Positions 8,586-16,439 of a stretch of DNA of 42,136 nt are shown here, piece after piece; the first letter of the stretch is position 1; each line of letters begins with the position of its first letter. This DNA comes from Myxococcales bacterium. GTDB lineage: Bacteria; Myxococcota; Bradymonadia; UBA7976; UBA1532. A program made the position numbers and the translations under genes. The stretch lies in NCBI GenBank assembly GCA_020633515.1, contig JACKDM010000043.1, positions 1 through 42,136 on the forward strand. The letters run 5' to 3'. The notes under the pieces are model-generated. The model searched no databases. It was not told where the DNA came from and saw only the letters and a program-made list of their open reading frames with translations.

Positions 8586-9904
8586 GGCGCGCATGGCTGC
8601 TGGCGCTGCTGGCGTTGATGGCATCGCCGGCGTTCGCGGCGCCGCCGGTGGGGGCGCCGGGTGCCAGTGGTGGCACGCCGGGTGCCATCGGTGGCACGCC
8701 GGGTGCCAGTGGTGGCACGCCGGGTGCCAGTGGTGGCACGCCGGGTGCCATCGGTGCCATGCCGGGCGCGGCCGCCGGGACGACGCACGCCGGCGGGCCG
8801 GTGTATGGGGCGGCGGTGGTGCCGCTGCGGTTCGCGCACGCGCAGCATGGGGCGGTGCCGTGCGTGACGTGTCATGCGGCGGCGGCGACGTCGGCGCGGG
8901 TGGGGGATCGATTGCTGCCGGCGGAGGCGGTGTGCTTCGGGTGTCATGATCCGCGGGCGAGCGCGGAGCCGGCGGCGTCGTGCGCGATGTGTCATCCGGG
9001 CTATCGGCCGGCGTGGCTGCCGGCGGATCCGCGGGAGACGCATCTGGCGCGGCCGTGGCCGGCGGCGGTGGCGTGGCCGACGGCGGGGCTGGTGTTCGGG
9101 CATCGGCCGCATCTGGCGCGGGGGGCTTCGTGCAGCGATTGTCACGCGGGGGTGGAGGCGTCGAGCGACGCGGGGGAGCGGTTCGTGCCGTCGATGGCGG
9201 CGTGTGTGGGGTGTCATGCAGACAAGGGAGCGTCGACGCGGTGCGCGACGTGTCACCCGGCGGGGCCCGATGGCACGCTGGTGACGGCGTTGGCGGGCGG
9301 GGCGCTGGTGCCGCGGGGGGCGGTGGGGACGGGGGCCGATCACGGGGGGGACTTCGCGGTGCGGCACGGCACGGCGGCGAAGGCGGACGCGGATGGGTGC
9401 GCGACGTGTCATTCGGCGCCGTCGTGTGAGCGGTGTCATGCCGATCAGGTGCGGCCGGTGGTGATCCATCCGTTCGATTGGGTGCGGTTGCATGGGATCG
9501 AGGCGAAGCGGTCGGTGGATGGGTGCGGGTCGTGTCATCGGGCGCAGACGTTCTGCGTGGATTGTCATGTGCGGTCGGGGGTGAGCATCGCGCCGGGGCC
9601 GTCGAGCTTCGGGGCGGTGGATGGGACGGCGCGGTTTCATCCGGCGGGGTTCGTGGGGTCGGCGTTCGAGGCGCCGGGGCCGGGTCATCATGGGGTGGCG
9701 GCGCGGCGGAACCTGCGGGCGTGCGTGAGCTGTCATCGGGAGAGCGAGTGCGTGACGTGTCATGGGGCAGGGGCGCCGGTGGGGCTCGCGGCGGGGAGTC
9801 CGCATCCGCCGGGGTTCGGGTGCGGGTCGTTGGCGCAGGCGCGGCGGGGGTGCGAGAAGTGTCATTCCGATCGGGCGGCGCTCGATCGGTTGTGTGGTCG
9901 GTGA
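8582..9904 (+). CDS. Secreted 13-haem c-type cytochrome
   Basis: 440 residues. The GTG start at 8582 overlaps the previous stop and has GGAGG 7 nt upstream. The signal peptide is MRRAWLLALLALMASPAFA, with no lipobox. A Gly/Pro-rich linker built of 7-residue repeats comes next. Thirteen CXXCH haem motifs follow: CVTCH, CFGCH, CAMCH, CSDCH, CVGCH, CATCH twice, CERCH, CGSCH, CVDCH, CVSCH, CVTCH, CEKCH. Segments of the form FxHxxH before CXXCH (FAHAQHGAVPCVTCH, FGHRPHLARGASCSDCH) are typical of the cytochrome c3/c7 type with bis-His haems. It should carry electrons in or across the cell envelope. Its neighbours are barrels and a lipoprotein. Codons end overwhelmingly in G. Confidence 0.88.
   Translation: MRRAWLLALLALMASPAFAAPPVGAPGASGGTPGAIGGTPGASGGTPGASGGTPGAIGAMPGAAAGTTHAGGPVYGAAVVPLRFAHAQHGAVPCVTCHAAAATSARVGDRLLPAEAVCFGCHDPRASAEPAASCAMCHPGYRPAWLPADPRETHLARPWPAAVAWPTAGLVFGHRPHLARGASCSDCHAGVEASSDAGERFVPSMAACVGCHADKGASTRCATCHPAGPDGTLVTALAGGALVPRGAVGTGADHGGDFAVRHGTAAKADADGCATCHSAPSCERCHADQVRPVVIHPFDWVRLHGIEAKRSVDGCGSCHRAQTFCVDCHVRSGVSIAPGPSSFGAVDGTARFHPAGFVGSAFEAPGPGHHGVAARRNLRACVSCHRESECVTCHGAGAPVGLAAGSPHPPGFGCGSLAQARRGCEKCHSDRAALDRLCGR
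8660..8764 (+). repeat. Five tandem 21-bp repeats in the cytochrome gene
   Basis: Five contiguous copies of a 21-bp unit (GGTGCC A/T ... GGCACGCCG) encode GASGGTP or GAIGGTP; the last copy is degenerate. The unit contains inverted halves GGTGCC and GGCAC. The repeats make a flexible linker between the signal peptide and the first haem and are expected to vary in copy number. Confidence 0.9.
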
Positions 9905-9912
9905 GGCTGGCG

Positions 9913-11076
9913 ATGCGATGGTTGCTGGTGTGCGCGGTGGCGGGCGTGGTGGCGGTGTCGGGTTGCGGGGCGGATGAGGCGGCGTCGGCGCCGGCGCAGT
10001 CGGTGACGGCGGTGAGCTGTCCGCCGTTGCGGTCGTTGGCGCCGCAGACGTTGGCGTTGGTGGATGAGGGGCGGCTGCCGGCGCTGCGGGCGTTGTTGGC
10101 GGAGGGGGTGGACGACGCGCAGTTGTCGGCGGTGATCGATGCGTTGCTGCGGTTGCTGCGGGCGTTGTCGGCGGATGACATCGAGGCGTTGTTCGGGCTG
10201 CTCGATCATCCGGCGGTGAGTGAGCTGTCGCCGTTGTTGGATGGGCTGGTGCGGTGGGTGTTGGGGGCGCCGGATGGGTCGGGTTATCAGGCGGCGCTGG
10301 TGGGTGAGGTGCGGCGGTTGGTGGGGGTGTGTGATACGGGGGCGATGTTGTCGGTGCTGCGGGCGGCGGCGGAGGCGCCGGAGCTGCCGTCGTTGCTGCG
10401 GGGGTTGGGTGAGGTGCTGGCGTTGGATCTGGTTCAGCAGGTGTTGAGCTCGGGGGCGGCGTTGGATCGGGATGGGTTCACGGTGCTGGTGTGCAACATC
10501 CTGGCGAGCGTGATCCGGCCGGGGTTCAGCGTGGAGCGGGCGATCATCGGGCCGTTGTCGGGGATCGATGTGTTGCCGCTGTCGGAGCCGCCGATCGCGC
10601 CGTTCTTGCGGGATCTGGATGCGGTGCTGGATCCGGGGGGGGCGGTGCTGCCGGGGTTCGCCGATCTGGTGTGTTGTGATGTGTATGGGGTGCGGCGGTG
10701 TAGCGCGTTGGGGGGGGACGCGGCGCCGTTGCCGCGGGATCCGGTGTTCACCTGGGCGTTGCATGCGTTGTTCAGCGGGGGGGTGATCGATGTGGAGGCG
10801 GCGCTTCGGGCGCTGTCTCGGGTGGTGGGGGATGCGTCGATCGGGGAGGCGTTGGCGCCGGTGCGGGTGGTGATCGATTCGCTGGTGGCGGATGCGGAGC
10901 TGAAGGCGACGTTGGATCGGTTGTTGGTGCTGGTGTTGGAGCCGGAGACGGCGCGGGGGGTGTTGGGGGAGCTGTTGTTGTTGGTGGACGCGGGGGCGTT
11001 GTCGGAGCTGCGGGCGGTGGTGGATGCGGTGGTGGATGGGTGTGATGCGGAGCGGTTTCGGGAGGGGTCGCTGTGA
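9913..11076 (+). CDS. Putative helical-repeat lipoprotein
   Basis: 387 residues. The N-terminus MRWLLVCAVAGVVAVSGCG is a lipoprotein signal with lipobox VSGC. The body is rich in Leu/Ala amphipathic helices (for example ALRALLAEGVDDAQLSAVID and LLRLLRALSADDIEALFGLL), suggesting an all-helical repeat fold. A Cys pair (CCD) lies in the middle. The ATG at 9913 follows GAGG at 6 nt; a GTG at 9901, overlapping the cytochrome stop, is an alternative in the same frame. I do not recognise a family. Position between a multihaem cytochrome and a FadL-like barrel suggests an envelope accessory protein, perhaps an assembly factor or periplasmic adaptor. Confidence 0.7.
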   Translation: MRWLLVCAVAGVVAVSGCGADEAASAPAQSVTAVSCPPLRSLAPQTLALVDEGRLPALRALLAEGVDDAQLSAVIDALLRLLRALSADDIEALFGLLDHPAVSELSPLLDGLVRWVLGAPDGSGYQAALVGEVRRLVGVCDTGAMLSVLRAAAEAPELPSLLRGLGEVLALDLVQQVLSSGAALDRDGFTVLVCNILASVIRPGFSVERAIIGPLSGIDVLPLSEPPIAPFLRDLDAVLDPGGAVLPGFADLVCCDVYGVRRCSALGGDAAPLPRDPVFTWALHALFSGGVIDVEAALRALSRVVGDASIGEALAPVRVVIDSLVADAELKATLDRLLVLVLEPETARGVLGELLLLVDAGALSELRAVVDAVVDGCDAERFREGSL

Positions 11077-12380
11077 TGCGGGGGATGGCATGGGTGGCAT
11101 GGGGGCTGGTGGTGGCCTGGGTGGGGTGCGCGCGCGCGAGCGTGCTGGAGTTGTTTGGCTACGATGCGCGGGCGTTGTCGATGGCGAACGCGCAGACGGT
11201 GGGGGCGGATGACTTCACGGCGGCGTTCTACAATCCGGCGAATCTGGCTCGGCGGAAGCGGGTCGTGGCGGGGGCGGGGTTCTTCGGGGCGTTGCCGCGG
11301 TTGTCGGTGGATCGGGCGGTGGTGGGGAGCGATGTGGAGGCGCGGTTGCCGGAGGATTTTGCGGGGTTGACGATCGGGGCGGTGTTTCCGCTGGGTGGGG
11401 GGTTGGATGATCGGTTGGCGGTGGGGTTCGGGGTGTATCTGCCGGCGGGGGAGCTGGCGGAGGGGGATATCGCGGATGGGCGGACGCCGCAGTTCTATCG
11501 GTATCAGAACCTGCCGGACAAGTTCGTGGTGGTGGGGGCGGCGGGGTTCGAGGTGACGGAGTGGTTGTGGGTGGGGGGGGGCGTTCAGGTGCTGGCGGCG
11601 TTGGAGGGGGGGTTGGCGTTCGAGGTGGCGTTGGCGGATCGGGTGGTTCGGAGTCAGTCGATCGGGGTGGATGTGGCGTTGGTGGCGGCGCCGGTGGTGG
11701 GGGTGACGGTGGCGCCGGTGGGTGGGTTGGTGGTGGGGGTGTCCTGGCGGGATGCGATCGCGTTGGATTATTCGTTGCCGAGTCGGTTCGTGATCGATGA
11801 TCTGGTGTCTTTGGATCTGACGCTGAATGGGACGGTGCTGTATACGCCGGCGAGCTGGAATGTGGGGGTGTCCTATCTGTTCGATGGGATGGGGTTGCGG
11901 GTGATTGGGGAGTTCAGCTATGTGCGGTGGTCGTTGGCGCCGGATCCGTCGATCGGGTTGGAGATCGATCTGGGGGGGGAGGTGCTGGCGGGGTTGGGGG
12001 TGGAGGATCGGTTGGATATCGGGAGCGGGGCTGCGGTGGATCTGGGGTTCGTGGATACGGGGGTGTGGCGGGTGGCGGGGGAGCTGCGGGTGAATGAGTA
12101 TGTGGTGGCGCGGGGTGGGTACGCGTGGCGGCCGTCGCCGGCGCCGGTGCCGACGGGGGCGTTCAATTATGTGGATGGGGATGCGCATGTGATCGGGGGG
12201 GGGCTGGGGGTGACGTTTCACAATCCGTTGGAGGAGCGGGGGAGCCCGGCGCATGTGGATGTGGGGTACCAGTTGACGGTGATGGAGGCGGTGGATGTGG
12301 TGAAGGGGCGGGGGATGTGGGGGGGTATGTGGCGGGGGGGTGGTGCATGCGGTGGGGTGTCGTTCAGGCATGAGCTGTGA
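11076..12380 (+). CDS. FadL/OMPP1-family outer-membrane protein
   Basis: 434 residues. After a signal peptide (MRGMAWVAWGLVVAWVGCARA) comes ELFGYDARALSMANAQTVGA followed by DDFTAAFYNPANLA. This matches the FadL/TodX pattern (ARALSMGNA, then AAFYNPA). Later strands such as WLWVGGGVQVLAALEGGLAF and TPASWNVGVSYLF fit a beta-barrel. FadL-type barrels admit hydrophobic molecules. The ATG overlaps the previous stop by one base and has GGAGGGG upstream. The extreme C-terminus is Gly-rich and less barrel-like, so the true last strand may lie slightly earlier. It is the last gene of the four-gene operon. Confidence 0.78.
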   Translation: MRGMAWVAWGLVVAWVGCARASVLELFGYDARALSMANAQTVGADDFTAAFYNPANLARRKRVVAGAGFFGALPRLSVDRAVVGSDVEARLPEDFAGLTIGAVFPLGGGLDDRLAVGFGVYLPAGELAEGDIADGRTPQFYRYQNLPDKFVVVGAAGFEVTEWLWVGGGVQVLAALEGGLAFEVALADRVVRSQSIGVDVALVAAPVVGVTVAPVGGLVVGVSWRDAIALDYSLPSRFVIDDLVSLDLTLNGTVLYTPASWNVGVSYLFDGMGLRVIGEFSYVRWSLAPDPSIGLEIDLGGEVLAGLGVEDRLDIGSGAAVDLGFVDTGVWRVAGELRVNEYVVARGGYAWRPSPAPVPTGAFNYVDGDAHVIGGGLGVTFHNPLEERGSPAHVDVGYQLTVMEAVDVVKGRGMWGGMWRGGGACGGVSFRHEL

Positions 12381-12530
12381 GGGCCTGGGTGGTGCCATTG
12401 GGGTGATGGGTCTGTGGTGTCATGATTGGTGGTGCCATGGTGTTTGGTGCCATGGTATGGCGGTGGGGTGCCAGATGATGATGGGTGGTGCTTCGGGCGG
12501 GGGTGGAGGGTGGGCAGGGGCGTGGCTGCC

Positions 12531-12674
12531 TTCGCCGCGGAGGCGTCGGGCCGCGCATCGCCGCAGGTGAGGTGGGGGGTGGGGTGGGGCTTGGGTGGGT
12601 GGAGGGAGAGCGTGGGTGGCGGGGCGGGGGCGGCTCAAAGCGTCCCTCTGCCTCCGCGACTCGGCTGCCACGCG
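12531..12674 (+). repeat. Direct repeat copy 1 (~144 bp)
   Basis: It runs from TTCGCCGCGGAGGCG to CTCGGCTGCCACGCG and includes CGGCTCAAAGCGTCCCTCTG at 12631-12650. Copy 2 lies 371-372 bp downstream with the same order of blocks. Confidence 0.85.
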
Positions 12675-12902
12675 TGCGGCGGCCGTAGGGTGGGGGGCCG
12701 TAGGATGGGGGGCCGTGGGGCGTGGGTCCGCGGGTGTGGCTGCCTCAGTGAGGTTGCGGCGCACGAGGTCGGGCGGGAGGGGGGGTGCCATCCAGGGGAG
12801 GGCTGCCTGCCGCGGGCGGGAGGTTGATGCCATCCAGGGGGAGGGGAGTGGGGGGGGGCTTGGGTGGGTGGGTGGAGGTGGGGGCGGGGGTGTCCCTCTG
12901 CC

Positions 12903-13043
12903 TTCGCCGCGGAGGCGCGGTGCCGCGCACGCCGCGGGTGAGGTGGGGTGGGGGTGGGGCTTGGGTGGGTGGAGGGAGGAGCGTGGGTGGCGGGGAGGGG
13001 GCGGCTCAAAGCGTCCCTCTGCCTGCGACTCGGCTGCCACGCG
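12903..13043 (+). repeat. Direct repeat copy 2 (~141 bp)
   Basis: Same blocks as copy 1: TTCGCCGCGGAGGCG at 12903, CGGCTCAAAGCGTCCCTCTG at 13002-13021 and CTCGGCTGCCACGCG ending at 13043. It has small indels in the G runs. Confidence 0.85.
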
Positions 13044-13171
13044 GCGTGGCGGGGGGTGGTAGGGTGGGGGCTGGCAGTGCGCCGTGGGTGGTTGTGATGC
13101 GGGGTGCGGTGCCTCCAGTGAGGGATTTTGGGTGGGTGGTGGTGAGGGGCAGTGGGGGGGGGGGCAGGGGG

Positions 13172-13190
13172 CGGCTCAAAGCGTCCCTCT
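13172..13190 (+). repeat. Third, partial repeat copy
   Basis: CGGCTCAAAGCGTCCCTCT is repeated 170 bp after its copy in repeat 2, again preceded by a G-rich run. The rest of the unit is not recognisable. Confidence 0.8.
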
Positions 13191-13274
13191 GGTGCCATCC
13201 GTGTGCCGGCGGCCGAGGGGTGGTGCTTGCAGGCGGAGGCAGGGGGGTGGGGGCGCCATCCAGAGGTGGGGGGG

Positions 13275-15067
13275 TTAGAGGGTCTTGAGGAACTCGATGA
13301 GATCCATGCGTTCGGGTTCGGTGATGGGGGGGTTGCCATCGGTGCCGTCGAGCATGAGGGTGTGGCCCTGGTTGCTGAGGCCGGGGCGGGTGGTGTCGAT
13401 GAGGCTGTCTTTGATGTCGAGCCAGGCGGGGGGGATGGCTTCGCCGGTGGGGTAGCCGACGCAGGTGGGGTCGTAGTCGGTGGCGGGGTCTTCGGAGGGG
13501 CCTTGGTGGAAGGTCTGGGGGCGGGCGTCGGGGGTGAGGAGGGCGCAGAGGGTGGGGATGCTGTTGTTGTGGAGGTAGGGGTAGCGGGCCCAGATGCCGT
13601 CGAGGGGCGGGGGGACGTAGCCGGTCTGGGGTTCGACGGTGGTCTGCATCCATTGGGAGATGGCGAGGGCGTTGAGGCGGTCGGCGAAGTGTTGCATGCC
13701 TTGGTGGCGGTGGGGGTCGGTGCCGACGTCGTAGGTGGGGGTGCGTTCGTGGTAGTCGACGCGGGTGGTGGTGAGGCGGGTGGTGGGGTCGGTGATGGTG
13801 GGGTCGTCCCATGCCTTGTGGTAGGTGCCATGGCAGGTGGCGCAGCGGAGGGCGAATGACTGCTGGCCGCGGCGGGCGGCGGCGAGGTCGATGGTTTCGG
13901 GGGGGTAGTAGTCGGTCCAGCGGGGGGGCTCGGTGGCGAAGACGGCGACGGTGAGGGTGTCGATGGCGCGGGGGTTCTGTCGCATCCAGGCTTCGAGCTC
14001 GGGAGGTCGGTGCCGCGGCCGAGCTCGTTCCAGAGGAAGTTGGTCAGGACGGGGTTGCCGGCGACGATGCTGCCGTCGGCGAGCCAGCGGGTTTTGTATT
14101 TGAGGGTCCACCAGGGCATGGGTTTGCTGTCGGCGGGGAGCTCGGCGAGGGGGTTTCGAGGGGGCGGATCTGGCGGGTGGGGTCGGGGGTGGCGTAGGGG
14201 TCGTCGCCGCGGCGGGCGAGGCTGAGGGCGACCTGGGCGAGGGAGGTGTCGAGGCCGAGGGCGAGGGGGTCGCGGGCGTCGACGCGGGCGGCGGCGGTGA
14301 GGGTGCGGTCGATGAGGGCGCGTTCGGCGGGGGTGATCTGGATGATGTCGAGGAGGACGCTGCTGCTGAGGGTGGGGAGGAGGCTCTTGGCGACGCGGAA
14401 GAAGGCGTTGGCTCGGGGTTGGCGGTTGGCGAGGCCGATGACGGTTCGGCCGAGGTGGCGGCCGGCGTGGCAGGCGGTGCAGGAGAAGGTGAGGGCGGGC
14501 ACGGTGTCGGTCTCGATGACGCCGACGGCCATGGGGGCGCCGTCGGGGGCGCCGGGGGGGTGGGGTGGCGGCGTAGGGGCCGCCGAGGGCGGCGATGGCG
14601 GGGGGGTTGTAGGGGGGGAGGCCGAGCCAGTCGTAGAACTGGGGGGTGGTTTCGAAGCCGACGATCCGGGCGGCGGCGCGGCGGAGGGCGAGGAGCTGGG
14701 GGTTGTCGGCGTCGGGGTCGAGGGCGCGTTGCATGGCGGCGTAGGGCATGAGGATGCCACTGGGGGTGACGGGCCAGACCTGGGCGTGGGCGAGGCCTTC
14801 GGTGGCGGTGGTGGGGAGGGCGTCGCCTTGGTGGTAGATGTCGGCGCGGTGGGTGCCGAGGGGGAGGGTGGCGGTGGCGGTCCAGTCGGCGGTGTGGCGG
14901 TCGCAGTGGCCGTCGCCGTCGGTGTCGAGGCCGTGGCAGGGTGCGGGGTCGGGGTCGAGGTGGGGGGCGGCGTCGGGGGTGGGGGTGAGGTCGGGGTCGG
15001 GGGTGTGGTCGGGGTCGCCGCAGGCGGTGAGCGCGGCGAGGGTGAGGAGCAGCGGGGCGAGGCGCAT
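13275..15067 (-). pseudogene. Di-haem cytochrome c lipoprotein gene with three frameshifts
   Basis: The protein can be followed through three frame changes. It begins MRLAPLLLTLAALTACGDPD (lipobox LTAC) and has a Ca-type DTDGDGHCD segment. The frame shifts near 14555 in a C-run, near 14160, and near 14005. The first haem motif is CTACH (before AGRHLGRTVIGLANRQ) and the second is CATCH (before GTYHKAW). MPWWTLKYKTRWLADGS and YVPPPLDGIWARYPYLHNNS are characteristic of di-haem cytochromes of the peroxidase/RoxA (rubber oxygenase) superfamily. The full length would be near 595 residues. Each shift is a single-base change at or near a homopolymer, so sequencing error is as likely as real decay. 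It is convergent with the FadL-like gene. Haem motifs and conserved blocks are all intact. Confidence 0.75.
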
Positions 15068-15138
15068 CGGGGCTCCGGGCGATGGGTGGTGGCGGTGGGC
15101 GCGAGGGGCGGAGGATAGCGCGGTGGGGGCGGGGTGTT

Positions 15139-15154
15139 CACCCGGCTTCGGGTG
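15139..15154. terminator. Possible hairpin in the 15.07-15.24 kb gap
   Basis: CACCCG and CGGGTG pair perfectly around a GCTT tetraloop, 83 nt past the stop of the vWA-like gene. No U-run follows, so it is only a weak candidate terminator. Confidence 0.25.
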
Positions 15155-15236
15155 TGCTTCGTGACGTGAGGGTACGCGGGGGCGGGTGAGGGGGCGAGGA
15201 GATGTCAGGGAGCCGGTGAGGTCGGCGCGGGCGCGG

Positions 15237-16439
15237 TCAGAGGGCGGTGGGGGCGGCGGCGAGGCGGCGGAGGCGGTTGACGTCCTGGCGGCCGAGGCTG
15301 CCGCTGCGGAGGAAGCGGAGGCGCATGGCGGCGATCTGTTCGACGGCGCCGGCGTGGCCGAGGGTGACGAAGTGGCGGACGAGGCGGTCGAGGGTGGAGG
15401 AGACGCGGCGGGCGTCGCCTTCGGCGTAGGCGCGGGCGACGTCTTCGGCCCAGGCGGTGACCTCGACGCGTTCGCGGGCGGCGACGACTTCGGCTTCGAC
15501 TTCGCCGGCTTCGTGGGGGTCGGCGCTGCATCGCTGCACGGCGCCGCCGGTCCAGAGCGCGCGCTCGCCGCTCTCGCGGGTGTAGATCCGGGCGTCGAAG
15601 AGGCGGTAGCGGCCGATTCGGCGCTTGGGGAGCGTGGCGCTGAGGAGGAAGGTGGGGTCGGGGCCTCTCAGGGTGACGGGGCCGAGCTCGATGGTGAGCG
15701 CGCGGCTGTCGTCGCCGAGGCGGATGTTGCGGAGGAAGACGGGGCGGGGTTCGACGCGGAAGAGCTGGCCGGGCTGGACGATGGGGGAGAAGGCGAGCTC
15801 GATCTGGGCGTCGAGGAGGCGTTGGTCGCGGAGCTCTTCGACGCGCTCGACGAGGGCGACGGCGAGGGATTGGCGGGCTTCGTGGACGCGGGTCTCGCCG
15901 CCGCCGAGGTTGGCGAGGCGGGTGAGGAGGCCGAGGTCGGCGGCGGGGTGGGCGCAGAAGAGCTCGACGCCGATGGCTTGTTCGCTGAGCGCGCTGGCGG
16001 CGCCGAGGAGGTCCTGCATGGGCTCGCCGACCGCCGTGTTGACGACGATGACGAGGCGGGTGGCGGCTTCGGGGTCGCGGATGGCGGTGATGGCCTGCGC
16101 GCCGAGGGTGAGCGCGGCGGCGAGGGTGGGTACGGGGTCGTGGAAGGCGTCGTCGATGCGCTCGGCGGGGAGGGCGCCGCGGGCGGCGATCCAGGTGACG
16201 CGGTCGCCTTTGCGGGCGGCGTCGCGGATGTCGACGAAGGCCTGGCGGAGCTCGACGGCTCGGGTGGGCTTGGGGGCGCCGACCTGGGCGACGACGAGGT
16301 TGAGGCGGCGCGGGGGATGGGCGGCGAGGCCGCGGCGGTCGAGCGAGAAGAGCACGCCGAGCGCGACGGCGCCGTCGCTGACGAGGCTCACCGGCGGGTC
16401 GATCCGCCAGCGGAGGGAGATCGGTGCGGTCTCGGTCAC
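15237..16439 (-). CDS. vWA-like protein lacking MIDAS
   Basis: 400 residues. The first half follows the vWA plan: LNLVVAQVGAPKPTRAVELR, then KGDRVTWIAARG, PTLAAALTLGAQAITAI and ATRLVIVVNTAVGEPMQDLL. Where vWA domains have DxSxS this one has AQVGAP, so the metal site seems lost. The second half contains a beta-rich region (FRVEPRPVFLRNIRLGDDSR) and a helical tail. The GTG start at 16439 overlaps the stop of the upstream PP2C gene (GTGA). vWA proteins paired with PP2C phosphatases and kinases are known from TerY-P-type modules; this pairing suggests it is a partner or substrate of the phosphatase. No signal peptide is visible, so it is probably cytoplasmic. Confidence 0.7.
   Translation of the reverse strand: MTETAPISLRWRIDPPVSLVSDGAVALGVLFSLDRRGLAAHPPRRLNLVVAQVGAPKPTRAVELRQAFVDIRDAARKGDRVTWIAARGALPAERIDDAFHDPVPTLAAALTLGAQAITAIRDPEAATRLVIVVNTAVGEPMQDLLGAASALSEQAIGVELFCAHPAADLGLLTRLANLGGGETRVHEARQSLAVALVERVEELRDQRLLDAQIELAFSPIVQPGQLFRVEPRPVFLRNIRLGDDSRALTIELGPVTLRGPDPTFLLSATLPKRRIGRYRLFDARIYTRESGERALWTGGAVQRCSADPHEAGEVEAEVVAARERVEVTAWAEDVARAYAEGDARRVSSTLDRLVRHFVTLGHAGAVEQIAAMRLRFLRSGSLGRQDVNRLRRLAAAPTAL

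Larger units (their letters stand above)
12381..13274. other. Non-coding G-rich repetitive interval
   Basis: About 890 bp between two convergent genes with no convincing gene. The plus strand is extremely G-rich, with several runs of three or more G spaced to form G-quadruplexes (around 12573-12606, 12850-12890 and 12943-12976). It contains a duplicated ~141-144 bp unit, a third short copy, repeated GGTGCCAT words (12390-12475) and repeated GATGCCATCCAGGGG-like words (12786-12842). All reading frames here are repetitive Pro/Arg/Gly composition artefacts. Confidence 0.8.

Noticed and set aside
12635..13274. Continuation of the di-haem cytochrome frame past 13275
   Set aside because: The correct frame ends with a stop at 13275 after EFLKTL; the extension is in a different frame and is Pro/His-rich repeat sequence.
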